Source: Candidatus Gastranaerophilales bacterium (GTDB lineage: Bacteria > Cyanobacteriota > Vampirovibrionia > Gastranaerophilales > Gastranaerophilaceae). Taken from it: a stretch of 51,046 bases of DNA. The position numbers and the translations under genes were made by a program. This document shows positions 32,269 through 41,119 of this stretch, in pieces. Location: positions 1-51,046 of the forward strand of contig CALVAW010000011.1 in assembly GCA_944325655.1 (NCBI GenBank). Direction: 5' to 3'. The first letter of the stretch is position 1. The number at the start of each line of letters is the position of its first letter. The notes below the pieces were generated by a model. The model was given only the letters and a program-made list of their open reading frames with translations. It did not search any database and was not told where the DNA came from.

Positions 32269-32476
32269 CTTTGTAAACTTCCGTTATTGCTATTTCGGGG
32301 CAAACAACCGCACATACACCGCAACCCAGACATAAATTTTCATCATCTTTAAATTCTACTGTATATTCACCGGTTTGACCAATTTCATTACTTTTTTTAA
32401 TTAAATTTTTAGGACAAGCATCTATACATAAGTAGCACGATTTACATTTATTTTTATTAAGTTTAATGTATGACAT
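32261..32476 (-). CDS. 2-oxoacid:ferredoxin oxidoreductase delta (2[4Fe-4S] ferredoxin) subunit
   Basis: The 71-aa protein has two CxxCxxCxxxCP motifs: CKSCYLCIDACPKN (about 11-24) and CLGCGVCAVVCPE (about 50-62), each for one [4Fe-4S] cluster. It is the electron outlet of the enzyme and the first gene of the operon. A GGGAG lies 14 nt from ATG, too far to be ideal. The divergent sugar porter starts 127 bp away. Confidence 0.93.
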   Translation of the reverse strand: MSYIKLNKNKCKSCYLCIDACPKNLIKKSNEIGQTGEYTVEFKDDENLCLGCGVCAVVCPEIAITEVYKDE

Positions 32477-32500
32477 TAATTAATAAACTCCCATGCCTAA

Positions 32501-32517
32501 ATTAGTCTGTTACTAAT
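32501..32517. promoter_or_regulatory. Inverted repeat between the VOR operon and the sugar porter
   Basis: ATTAGT / ACTAAT with a 5-nt spacer lies about 25 bp upstream of the ferredoxin start and 86 bp upstream of the porter start. It is placed well for an operator on a divergent control region, but no regulator gene is near. Confidence 0.3.
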
Positions 32518-32590
32518 ATTTTCTCACAAAATCCGAAAAAGTGAATTTTTTAATACTTATTTGTCTAATACATTTCTTAATATTTGCTGT

Positions 32591-32605
32591 TATAATTATG
32601 TCATG
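32591..32605 (+). promoter_or_regulatory. Predicted leaderless promoter of the sugar porter gene
   Basis: TATAAT (32591-32596), 6 nt, ATG (32603). There is no Shine-Dalgarno. Confidence 0.55.
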
Positions 32606-33931
32606 AAAAAATATTTATTTTTATATATATGTGCTCTTACTGCTTCTCTTGGCGGATTATTAAGCGGCTATGATACCGGTGTTATTTCAGGTGCTTTGTT
32701 GTATATAAATCAAAGTTTTGAAATGAGTTCCGCTTTGCTTGGGTTTTTAGTGAGTTCAGTTTCAATCGGAGCGATTATCGGGGCATTGATAAACGGAGCA
32801 TTAATTGACAAAATCGGCAGAAAAAAAATTCTTTTGATTACTGCATTTATTTTTATTATAGCATCGGTATTTTGTTATTTGTCACAAAATATAATTGAGC
32901 TTATTTTATCAAGAATGTTAATAGGCTGCGCAGTTGGTGCAGTCAGTTTTGCAGGACCTTTATATTTATCTGAAATATCCGTTAAAGAAAAGAGGGGTGA
33001 AATTGTTTCTTTTCACCAGCTTGCTATTACATTCGGAATATTGTTTTCTTATTTAACTAATTATTTCTGTGCAAATCTTGAAAATAATTGGAGAGTTATG
33101 CTGCTTGTAGGAGCTTTTCCTGCTATTATTTTGTTTATCGCCATGATGTTTTTTCATGATACTCCACGCTGGTATGTTACCAAAGGTAAAATTGATAAAG
33201 CCAAATCTGTACTAAAAAGAATAGATTCCGGCATCAATCTTGAAAATGAAATTCTTCACATCAAAAATACTTTAGATGATAATAAAAAGATTAAATTGGA
33301 AAAGCGTTTTATAATGCCTTTTGTTATCGGTATCGGAATTATGTTTGCTCAAATCGCAACCGGTATTAATGCAATTATATATTATGCTCCCACAATATTT
33401 AAGATGGTAGGTTTTTCTTCAAATCAAGATGTTTTGTTTGCAACTGTATTTATAGGTCTTATTAATTTTTTAATGACTTTTGTTGCAATAGTTTTTGTTG
33501 ATAAGATAGGAAGAAAACCTCTTTTATATATTGGACTTGGCGGAATGCTAATAAATCTTCTGATTTTAGCTATGACTTTTTGTTTTAGTTTTATGTTTGC
33601 AAGATATCTTGCCGTTATATGCTGCGCTTTATATATTGTTTCTTTTTCTATGTCATTGGGACCTGTCGGGTTATTATTGGTTGCAGAGGTGTTCCCTTTA
33701 AAATATCGCGGCAGTGCTATGAGTATAGCAATTTTATCAAATTTTGTGTTTAATTTTATAGTAACCGGACTATTCCCGATATCTCTTCATAAAATCGGAG
33801 GCTGTGCTACGTTTTTGATTTTTGCATTAATATGCGTTGTTTCTCTTCTCTTTGTTCATTATATTGTTCCGGAAACAAAGGGTGTCAGTTTGGAAGAAAT
33901 TGAAGAAAGAATGAACAAAGTTACGATATAA
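32603..33931 (+). CDS. Sugar:proton symporter (MFS sugar porter family)
   Basis: I place the start at ATG 32603 (MKKYLFLYICAL), giving 442 aa and 12 membrane helices. Sugar-porter signatures are present: GYDTGVISGALLYI (helix 1), INGALIDKIGRKKILL (loop 2-3), RMLIGCAVGAVSFAGPLYLSEI (helix 4), QIATGINAIIYYAPTIF (helix 7, QxxxGxNxxxYYxP, the sugar-binding motif), DKIGRKPLLYIG (loop 8-9), and the closing PETKGVSLEEIEER. It should import a hexose or pentose such as galactose, glucose or xylose with H+; the substrate cannot be fixed from sequence. It overlaps the convergent 132-aa gene by 11 bp. Confidence 0.93.
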   Translation: MKKYLFLYICALTASLGGLLSGYDTGVISGALLYINQSFEMSSALLGFLVSSVSIGAIIGALINGALIDKIGRKKILLITAFIFIIASVFCYLSQNIIELILSRMLIGCAVGAVSFAGPLYLSEISVKEKRGEIVSFHQLAITFGILFSYLTNYFCANLENNWRVMLLVGAFPAIILFIAMMFFHDTPRWYVTKGKIDKAKSVLKRIDSGINLENEILHIKNTLDDNKKIKLEKRFIMPFVIGIGIMFAQIATGINAIIYYAPTIFKMVGFSSNQDVLFATVFIGLINFLMTFVAIVFVDKIGRKPLLYIGLGGMLINLLILAMTFCFSFMFARYLAVICCALYIVSFSMSLGPVGLLLVAEVFPLKYRGSAMSIAILSNFVFNFIVTGLFPISLHKIGGCATFLIFALICVVSLLFVHYIVPETKGVSLEEIEERMNKVTI

Positions 33932-34319
33932 GATTTCTTTCATACAGAAAATCAGCAAAGCTCATAATTTCATTTATGTTCTTTTCATTTCCTGCATATT
34001 CCAATATATCTTGTTTGCCTCCTCTTTTTAAGGTTATGGTTATATCGCCGTTTTCTTCGGAAATATATGCTAAAATCAGTTCTTTGTCGTTTGGAGTTTT
34101 TTTATTGGGAGAAGGTTGTATAAATAGTGCATATTTTCTTTTATCTTTTTCAAAGGTTTCGATTAAAGGTTGAAAAGAACCGCTTTGCGGAACTTCTCTG
34201 CGAATTTTTTTATATAATTCAACAACAGCATTTTTAATGTCTTTTTGTTGTAAGTCAGACATTTTGCTTTTAGCTTGAATTGGTTCATTGTTTATTTGCC
34301 ATCGATTTTCTATGTTCAT
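33921..34319 (-). CDS. 132-aa protein coupled to the giant RelA/SpoT-like gene
   Basis: The gene starts inside the stop of the 1198-aa gene (ATGA overlap at 34316-34319), so it is translated together with it. The protein has a helical, charged N-terminal half (KDIKNAVVELYKKIRREVP) and a mixed beta part (KRKYALFIQPSP, KELILAYISEENGDITITLKRGG). There is no signal or membrane segment and no recognised family. The arrangement of a very large gene with a nuclease- or synthetase-like C-terminus followed by a small coupled gene is typical of toxin-immunity pairs, but a chaperone or unrelated partner is equally possible. Confidence 0.75.
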   Translation of the reverse strand: MNIENRWQINNEPIQAKSKMSDLQQKDIKNAVVELYKKIRREVPQSGSFQPLIETFEKDKRKYALFIQPSPNKKTPNDKELILAYISEENGDITITLKRGGKQDILEYAGNEKNINEIMSFADFLYERNLIS

Positions 34320-37300
34320 TTTTTTTCCTGTTTTCTTATTTTATTATGAAGTTTTGTTACGCCTTCTATACTTATTGTGTATAATTCTTTTCGTGTAAGA
34401 TAAGCGCTCAATTTAGGATACTCTTTTATGCTTGGTATTTGTGCTGTTATTCCGAGTTCTCTATATCTTGCTGCAATAAAAACGTCAGTGTAATATTGAT
34501 TAAATTCTGTCATTAATTCTAAATTATTGTTTGCATGATCTATTGTTTGTATTTTTCTTACGACTTGTTTTGTCCCGTCATATACAGGCGATGAAGTTGT
34601 TTTTTTATCTTTTATTATATCATAAATTATATGTTCACAGTTTGATATATCGTTTATTTCCGTACCTTTGAATTGAAGTTCCGAGTTTTGGTGAAATGAA
34701 TTTACAAAATTAAATTGGACGGCTGTATATCCGATTTCTTTTACCCCTTTATTGTTTATAGCTGAACTTTTAACAGGTATTTCCCTGTAAAATTTTGTAT
34801 GAGCTTCGCAGTCATAAATATATTCTATATTGTGTTCATCTAATCTGATTTCATAGGGAGTTTGTTTATTTTTTGCTATTTCATAGGTATTTTCATACCA
34901 TTTGGAATATGCTGCTTGAATTTCGCTTATTTGCGCTGCGCTTAAGTATGGTATGCCGTTTGTTCCGCTATAATTATTAATTTCACTAATTACAATTCTT
35001 CCTTCTTCAACAGCCCGAACCAGATTGTTTACAAAATATTCACTTTGCGCTTCGCTTAAGTCCCTTGCAACAAGGGGTTTAATTTCTTCAAAAGCAATTT
35101 TTTTGTTCTCGGGAATATTCGCAGTTTGTCCTTTTAGATAATTTATAAATAGATTTATATCTTCATCGTTTTGAAAGGCAGTTTTTGTTATTTCAAGACC
35201 TTTTATTGTTTCGTCAAGCAGCGGTTTACTTTGTATTACTATCACTATACCTTGCGAATCGCCAATGAATTCTTTAGCATCTTCTGCACTTTTCGGTAGT
35301 TCAATTTTAAGCTCCAGTAATTTATTTCTCAATTTGCTGTATGTTGATTTTTCACTTTTTGTTCTGGCGCTAAATGTTGCATCTTTGGTCTCTGTTTTAT
35401 AGGTGCCGTTTATAACTGTTATTTGTTTTTGTTCCGTATATCCAAGTTCTCTTTTTATTTGTTCCAGTGTTTTAAGAGCATAGTCATCTGATGAAAATTC
35501 TTTTGCCAGTTGACCGGCAAATTCTCTTATTTGTGTATCGCTTTTTTTGCCGTATATTATTTCTTTTGCCGTTTCGATTCTTTTGGGGTCGGGTATTTTT
35601 CCTGCTTTAATTTCTTTATTTATAGCTTCATCTAATGTTTTTTCCGCATATTTTATTTCAAGTTCATTTTCTCTTATTGCTTTTTGTTGTTCTAAATATG
35701 CTTTATATTTTTTGCTGGATACTACTGCTTTGTAGCCTCTTATTCCGCTTATAATGTCTATAATCGCAGACAGTCCGTTTCCTTCAAGATTTATGCTTCC
35801 GGTAGTAATATAATCAAAACCTCCGCCAAGCGCTAAATCCGAAACTGTTTCAGTAATTGTTCCTCCTATAGAAGAATTTTTAAGATTTATGTTGTGATTT
35901 TGTAAGAAATTCTTCGTGCTTTCTCCGATTTTACTTGCCTTATAGCCTATTTTCATACCTATAGTAATCAAAGCTATTTCTCTTGATGTTTCTTCAAGCC
36001 ACAGTCCCCAATCGTCCTTTTGTTTGTTTGTCACCATATTTATTGCATCAATTGTGTTGTCAATTCCTGCGGATGCCATTGCAACATAACCGAAAGCCGG
36101 ACATACAAAGCTTAAACCAATTGCCCCGATAGATATTGCAGCGGTTAATTTGTCCGAATATGAATCCATATCGCTGGTATATTCGCTTAAAATGTTTTGT
36201 AATCGACTTTCTCCAAATGCTTCGCTGTACGAATTTTGATAATTTATTGAAAGTTCTTCAAGAGTTGTATTATTGGATGAATTAAATTCATTTTCGTATC
36301 TTGCGGTAAGTATGTTGTTTAAATTTACAAATTGGTTAATTTCATAAATTTTGTTTTCCAATAGCAGCGAAAGTTCGTTTTGTTTTTGGAATTCTTCGTA
36401 TTGTCCGTTTTCATACAATGAATTTAACTTGGATGGGTTGAAAGTTATTGTATAATTGTTTGAGGTTTTATCTTTTTTCCCGTATAAATCCAATAGATAG
36501 CAGTTGTCTTCGTAGGGTTCTACGTTTATTATGTATTCTAATTCGTTGTCATTGTTAATTTTTGCTTGTATTCCAATTATTTCGCCTTGATTAAATATAT
36601 CTTTTGGTATCGTATTTTTCGTATCTTCCGCACTTAACAGTGAGTTGTAGTAGGTGTTAAATTGTTCACAGGCACTAATTAAATCGTTGTTATTTAAAGT
36701 TTCGAATTCTTCCATAACAGCGCTTAGCCCTTTATTTGAAAGATTCTCTTGCATGTCTTGCGCAGTTATGTATCCTGAATTGGCAAATGAATATTGATAA
36801 CTTGTTTCTATGTATTTAATAATGTTTTCAAAATTATATTCGCTTCCGGTTAAAAAGTTGTAAAGTTCATTAAAATTTGTACTGATTGTTGTGTCGTAAT
36901 ATCCGTCATCCGGAATAATATTTTCGTCAATTTTGTATTGTAAATATAAAAAACCATTGCCTTCTATATCTCCCATTTCACCAATTGTTATCGGTTCGTT
37001 TGATCCTATAGTGAAAACAACATTACCGTTTTCATCTTTTGCGGTTGTTACGTCAGGATTATTGAAACCTTTTGCGTTTTTGGTAAAAAGATTAAATTTT
37101 TCTATTGCTTCATTTTCATCTTTGAAATAGTTTTGGAATATTTCAAATTGTTTAACTATGTTTCCGTTGCTTTCTGTGTTGACTTTTCTTATAAATTCTT
37201 GTTTTAAAATTTCATCACAGGCGGAGTAATCTTTGTTTATGTATGATGTTAAAATTTTTGTTGTGTTAAAATGGCTGTTGAATTCATCTTCAATCATTTG

Positions 37301-37912
37301 TCTTGTTATGCCAAGTCCGGTAAATTTTTTGAGTGCATTATATATATCATCTATTGCACCTTCTGAATTTAATTCTTCGGTGTATTTTGAATAAAGATTA
37401 TTAAAAATATTTTCCATTTGGTTGATGGTAATAATTTCACCAATTTCTTCCTCTGTTAAATCGGTTCTTTGTGTGTAATTTTGTGTGATTTCGTTTAAAT
37501 ATTGTATTGAAAAGTATTCGGTTTGTTTTTCTGTTGTTTCATTTTGAATATTTTCGGATGTAATGGTATTGATATATTCTTCTATATCTTCTAAGGTTAT
37601 TTCGTCGTTGTTGTTTTCTTGTTTTATTGCTAATAATTCTTCCTCGTCTATTTTATTATCTTGATTTTTGTCAAGCAAGCCGAATAAATCTTCACTGTTA
37701 ATGCCTGATGCTTGTATTTGTTTATTTATATATTCCAAGGTTTCATTTTGTGAGTTAATCAGATTTTCTATGTCGTTTTCAAAAACATTTGCACTAAGAA
37801 TCATATCTTTATCAAAAATCGGTGCTTCGTTTTTGTAAGATTCTTGTATCTTTTTCAGACAGTTTAGTTGTGAAGAGTTTAAATTATTAATGTTGAAATT
37901 ATTATTAGCCAT
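34316..37912 (-). CDS. Giant EF-hand protein with RelA/SpoT-like C-terminal domain
   Basis: The 1198-aa protein is acidic and Asn-rich. A canonical EF-hand loop is at residues 81-92 (DKNQDNKIDEEE; D81, N83, D85, D89, E92), with a degenerate second one after it (about 98-109). Residues 120-580 are mostly helical and unrecognised. A hydrophobic segment (about 589-618) and a Gly-rich region (685-725) follow. The C-terminal part (about 845-1101) resembles RelA/SpoT nucleotidyltransferases: ARTKSEKSTYSKLRNK, EFIGDSQGIVIV, EIGYTAVQFNF, and ELQFKGTEINDISNCEHIIYDI. Some usual residues differ: R to V after the DxxG, H to Q after GYxxx. It lacks HD hydrolase, TGS and ACT domains. No signal peptide is seen. 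It may be a toxin or an effector; this is inference. Confidence 0.75.
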   Translation of the reverse strand: MANNNFNINNLNSSQLNCLKKIQESYKNEAPIFDKDMILSANVFENDIENLINSQNETLEYINKQIQASGINSEDLFGLLDKNQDNKIDEEELLAIKQENNNDEITLEDIEEYINTITSENIQNETTEKQTEYFSIQYLNEITQNYTQRTDLTEEEIGEIITINQMENIFNNLYSKYTEELNSEGAIDDIYNALKKFTGLGITRQMIEDEFNSHFNTTKILTSYINKDYSACDEILKQEFIRKVNTESNGNIVKQFEIFQNYFKDENEAIEKFNLFTKNAKGFNNPDVTTAKDENGNVVFTIGSNEPITIGEMGDIEGNGFLYLQYKIDENIIPDDGYYDTTISTNFNELYNFLTGSEYNFENIIKYIETSYQYSFANSGYITAQDMQENLSNKGLSAVMEEFETLNNNDLISACEQFNTYYNSLLSAEDTKNTIPKDIFNQGEIIGIQAKINNDNELEYIINVEPYEDNCYLLDLYGKKDKTSNNYTITFNPSKLNSLYENGQYEEFQKQNELSLLLENKIYEINQFVNLNNILTARYENEFNSSNNTTLEELSINYQNSYSEAFGESRLQNILSEYTSDMDSYSDKLTAAISIGAIGLSFVCPAFGYVAMASAGIDNTIDAINMVTNKQKDDWGLWLEETSREIALITIGMKIGYKASKIGESTKNFLQNHNINLKNSSIGGTITETVSDLALGGGFDYITTGSINLEGNGLSAIIDIISGIRGYKAVVSSKKYKAYLEQQKAIRENELEIKYAEKTLDEAINKEIKAGKIPDPKRIETAKEIIYGKKSDTQIREFAGQLAKEFSSDDYALKTLEQIKRELGYTEQKQITVINGTYKTETKDATFSARTKSEKSTYSKLRNKLLELKIELPKSAEDAKEFIGDSQGIVIVIQSKPLLDETIKGLEITKTAFQNDEDINLFINYLKGQTANIPENKKIAFEEIKPLVARDLSEAQSEYFVNNLVRAVEEGRIVISEINNYSGTNGIPYLSAAQISEIQAAYSKWYENTYEIAKNKQTPYEIRLDEHNIEYIYDCEAHTKFYREIPVKSSAINNKGVKEIGYTAVQFNFVNSFHQNSELQFKGTEINDISNCEHIIYDIIKDKKTTSSPVYDGTKQVVRKIQTIDHANNNLELMTEFNQYYTDVFIAARYRELGITAQIPSIKEYPKLSAYLTRKELYTISIEGVTKLHNKIRKQEKK

Positions 37913-37986
37913 TTTTTACACACATCTTATTGGTGTTAACGGCTAAATGACTCATTTATTTAATGTTTTTTTGGATTTATTAAGTT

Positions 37987-38607
37987 TTATGAATTTTTTA
38001 AATTTTTAAAATGATGCCAAATATATATTATTCCTAAAATTAAACATATAATTATAATTAGAGCATCAAACTTGTGCCAGATGTGTTTTAGTGCATCCGT
38101 ATTTTCCCCCAGTTTAACTCCCACATAAACAAGTAAATAACTCCATATTAGCGAACCTAAAAATGTGAAAGTGAAAAAAAATCTTTTTTTCGCTCTTAAA
38201 ATGCCGGCAGGCAGTGAAATGAACGTTCTTACAACGGGCAACATTCTGCAAATAAAAAATGACCAGTCTCCGTATTTTTCAACCCATTTATCCGCAATTT
38301 CCAAATCATGATGTGAAACGAGAAAAAATTTCCCATATTTTTCAACAAATTTTCTTCCTCCGAAATATCCGAGGTAATATGAAGGTATGGAACCAAGAAC
38401 ACAGCCTATCGCTCCGTATAGAGCAGCTGTGTGTATGCTGAATGCACCTTTGGTAACCATATAGCCGGCAAAGGGTAAAATTGCTTCAGATGGCAGAGGA
38501 ACATTGCAAGATTCAATTGCCATCAAAAGGGCTACACCCCAAGGTCCCATAATGGTTATAACGTGTTGTATCCAATTTATAATAGCCGTTAAAATTTCAT
38601 TAATCAT
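37987..38607 (-). CDS. DedA-family membrane protein
   Basis: The 206-aa protein has four to five hydrophobic segments and the DedA/VTT signatures: MAIESCNVPLPSEAILPFAGYMV (about 26-48, re-entrant loop with conserved Glu), GSIPSYYLGYFGGRKFVEKYG and ICRMLPVVRTFISLPAGILRAKKRFFF (about 118-144, with the conserved Arg residues). Family members flip polyprenyl or phospholipids and help maintain proton motive force. A GAGGAG site precedes ATG and a TTTACA-N16-TAAAAT promoter lies upstream (38631-38658). Confidence 0.93.
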   Translation of the reverse strand: MINEILTAIINWIQHVITIMGPWGVALLMAIESCNVPLPSEAILPFAGYMVTKGAFSIHTAALYGAIGCVLGSIPSYYLGYFGGRKFVEKYGKFFLVSHHDLEIADKWVEKYGDWSFFICRMLPVVRTFISLPAGILRAKKRFFFTFTFLGSLIWSYLLVYVGVKLGENTDALKHIWHKFDALIIIICLILGIIYIWHHFKNLKNS

Positions 38608-38630
38608 TTTTTCTCCTCAATGTACCTTCT

Positions 38631-38658
38631 ATTTTACCTTTAAAATTAATTATGTAAA
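38631..38658 (-). promoter_or_regulatory. dedA promoter
   Basis: Minus strand: TTTACA (38658-38653), 16-nt spacer, TAAAAT (38636-38631), about 24 nt before the dedA ATG, with GAGGAG in the leader. Confidence 0.6.
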
Positions 38659-38706
38659 ATACTTATTTTAAGGAGAATACTGTTTGAATATTTGCGATAT
38701 TTGATA

Positions 38707-39891
38707 TTATTTCAAAAATTTGTGAAATATTTTTATTTCCTGAGGTCTGACAGTTTTGTTTATCAGTGTTTTTTCAGGTTGTTTTTTAGCTGCTTTTTTT
38801 CCTTGTGTAGGGTTATTTTTAAGATATTTTCTCTCCAGTCTGAGTTGGTTAAGAGCCGGAAGTCCAAAGCCTAAATATATTACCTCGACGGCTAGAGCAA
38901 TAGTTCTGAGTATTGCAGATAACCCCTTAGCTTCTTGGACAAGCGCGCCATCTTGGTTTTTGAAGAAATCCACAATTAAATTTTTTGCTCTTTCATCTAA
39001 ATTTGTAATATCTATATTTTTATAACCTTGGTTTTTTAAATTTTCAAGGAGTTTTTTAATTTCTTCAGCATTTCTCAGTCCTTCTTCCAAGGTTTTTGGT
39101 GCACTTCCGTCAAGATTTGCCATTCTTAAACCTTTTCTTATAAGACCTTCTTGAGCTTTTGAATTGGCTTTTGTGCTTCCGTTTATAAGAGTATCTTGTC
39201 CTTTTATTAAGGAGTCCATAATTCTTTCGAATACTTTTTCACTGTTTCCGCCTTGAGAAGGAAGAGAATCTAGCAATTTTTTTACTTCTTCTATTGAAGA
39301 ATATCCGCTGTATTTTTTTATAAATTCTTTATCAGTTAATGTTCTGACACCTTGTGTGGGATGAAGTGCATTTAATAGATTTTTCCCCATTGTTTTTAAT
39401 TTTTTAAGAGGATGTTGAATTAATTCTTTGCCTCTTTCAGCTATGCCTTTTAAACCTTTTTCATTTGTTTCAAATAATTGTTCAAATTGTTTATTTACCA
39501 TAGGCAGCCCCTTATATTTTGTTGAAAGGGCTGATATTACAGAACTTGCTGCTTTAAGAGCAAAGAGAATAATTAATACTGTTTGACAATCTCTGAATAA
39601 AATTTCTATTATTTCATCTTTTGTTGCTTCCTTGTTGTCAGGATTTCTTTTTGCGGCAGTTTTTACTCTCGGTATAATAACTGTTCCTATCATAAGGGCT
39701 GCAAGTGCAATAAATGAATTATTCGCTCCGGTTGGTTCAACAGCGTTTGTAACTTTTGAAATAAAATTATTGCCATTGCCTTTTTCGGCAGCTTTGCTAA
39801 AAGCGCTTCCAATCGCACTGCATGCTTGATTGCCTTTTTTAGCTAAATTTTGAAATAAACCTGAAGATGCAATTTTATTTATTGTTGTCAT
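38707..39891 (-). CDS. Hypothetical membrane-associated protein, 394 aa
   Basis: The protein starts MTTINKIASSGLFQNL, like the 143-aa protein at 2536. It has hydrophobic segments at about residues 58-74 (SFIALAALMIGTVII) and 103-122 (TVLIILFALKAASSVISAL), a helical middle with KK/KE-rich stretches, and another hydrophobic segment near 325-350 (AILRTIALAVEVIYLGFG). The C-terminus is basic (KKAAKKQPEK). I do not know the family. It overlaps the upstream gene by 17 bp and has an AAGGAG site inside it, so the two products probably act together at the membrane. Confidence 0.75.
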   Translation of the reverse strand: MTTINKIASSGLFQNLAKKGNQACSAIGSAFSKAAEKGNGNNFISKVTNAVEPTGANNSFIALAALMIGTVIIPRVKTAAKRNPDNKEATKDEIIEILFRDCQTVLIILFALKAASSVISALSTKYKGLPMVNKQFEQLFETNEKGLKGIAERGKELIQHPLKKLKTMGKNLLNALHPTQGVRTLTDKEFIKKYSGYSSIEEVKKLLDSLPSQGGNSEKVFERIMDSLIKGQDTLINGSTKANSKAQEGLIRKGLRMANLDGSAPKTLEEGLRNAEEIKKLLENLKNQGYKNIDITNLDERAKNLIVDFFKNQDGALVQEAKGLSAILRTIALAVEVIYLGFGLPALNQLRLERKYLKNNPTQGKKAAKKQPEKTLINKTVRPQEIKIFHKFLK

Positions 39892-40888
39892 TATTTACAT
39901 CTCCTTTCTTTTGATTTTTTCCTGCTTCTTTGTAAATTGCCGTTGCATTGGGATTTATTCCGCCTGATGCTTTTGTATATATTTTAGGAATAAATGACAT
40001 TAAGAAGCCTGTAATTGCAAACATTGAGATAAAAGTAAGAATTCGTTTTCCAAGAAATGAGTTTTTAAATGAAGTAATATTTTCGTCTATCGCATTTAAT
40101 ACCCCATCCTTAGAGAATTTTTTTGTAAAGTCTTGAATATATGCATTAATATATTCAATATAGTTTTTAAAGCTTGTTGAGCCTTGTTTTGAATTGTTTA
40201 TTGAGTATTTAACCTGAGTGAAATCAGTATTAATATAACTTTTCTTTGTTCTTTTTACAATGCTTTCAAATTCTTGTTCTAAATTTTTGAGCGCTTCCGA
40301 TAATTTTTGTTTTGCTTGCTTTTTACCGATTTGTTTTAATGTTTCTTTGTTATTTAGAACTTCTGCTGCTTGTCTGTATTCTTTAAACGCATCCATAACT
40401 GATGTTATATCTGTTTCTTTTGCACTGCCCGAAGTATTTCTAATGAAGTCTTCCACAACAGTTTTGATGAAATCTTGTTCTGTTATTTCTGCTTTATTTT
40501 TAGTAGCTTGTTTCATTAAATATGATAAATTAATTATATTTTCAGTATGAGTATTTACGGTTTTACCTGCTTTTTTTGCAAGCGCAAGAATCGCAACCGG
40601 AGCTATACACATTGTAGGTCCGGTCAAAAATTCTCTTATTGCTTCTTGCAAAAGTGCGGGAATGTTTATTTTTCCCGTATATTTGTATCCGGCCATTGCT
40701 CCTTTGTATGTTCTTGGAAAGTTCGTTCCAAACATATCTTCGACCGTAAATTGCATTGCTCTTCCGCCATTGTCAACAAATTGCCAAAAATTAACAAGCC
40801 CATTTACACCGCCTTTAAATGCAGTATTATTTTTATTTATCGTTCCTTCTTCTTCAATGTTATTGCTTCTTATGGCAGATAATTTCAC
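39875..40888 (-). CDS. Hypothetical membrane-associated protein, 337 aa
   Basis: I start it at GTG 40888 (read as Met, then KLSAIRSNNIEEEG) because AAAGGAGG lies upstream of that codon; the frame runs 8 codons further to a GTG at 40912 that would include this site. The N-terminal half contains NTAFKGGVNGLVNFWQFVD, a hydrophobic stretch (about 92-112, MCIAPVAILALAKKAG), then a Lys/Glu-rich helical region (150-260). A C-terminal membrane segment (about 288-308, ILTFISMFAITGFLMSFIP) is followed by a polar Asn-rich tail. No known family is recognised. It is the first gene of the pair with the 394-aa protein. Confidence 0.75.
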   Translation of the reverse strand: MKLSAIRSNNIEEEGTINKNNTAFKGGVNGLVNFWQFVDNGGRAMQFTVEDMFGTNFPRTYKGAMAGYKYTGKINIPALLQEAIREFLTGPTMCIAPVAILALAKKAGKTVNTHTENIINLSYLMKQATKNKAEITEQDFIKTVVEDFIRNTSGSAKETDITSVMDAFKEYRQAAEVLNNKETLKQIGKKQAKQKLSEALKNLEQEFESIVKRTKKSYINTDFTQVKYSINNSKQGSTSFKNYIEYINAYIQDFTKKFSKDGVLNAIDENITSFKNSFLGKRILTFISMFAITGFLMSFIPKIYTKASGGINPNATAIYKEAGKNQKKGDVNNDNNK

Positions 40889-40920
40889 TATGCCTTTCCT
40901 CCTTTGGAACACAAATTATT

Positions 40921-40944
40921 AAAAACTTAAAAATAAGTTTTTTT
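40921..40944 (-). promoter_or_regulatory. Leader hairpin of the 337-aa gene
   Basis: AAAAACTTA / TAAGTTTTT (9 bp, 4-nt loop) sits in the long leader between the promoter at 41005-41032 and the GTG at 40888. Read on the minus strand it ends in T5, so it might be a weak attenuator. Confidence 0.35.
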
Positions 40945-41004
40945 GCTAATTTTTTTGAAAAAATTTTAAATTCTTAACAATACAGAATTTTAGACGCAAG
41001 ATTA

Positions 41005-41032
41005 ATATTACCATATTTAGATAAAATGTAAA
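41005..41032 (-). promoter_or_regulatory. Promoter of the 337/394-aa gene pair
   Basis: Minus strand: TTTACA (41032-41027), 16-nt spacer, TAATAT (41010-41005). The same -35 and spacing occur at dedA. The leader would be about 110 nt and contains a hairpin. Confidence 0.5.
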
Positions 41033-41119
41033 TAGTACACTTATAAAAATATTACTAAAATTAACATTATTCTCTTGATTAATATTTTTTTTGAACTTTG
41101 AAATTATTATCTAAATACC

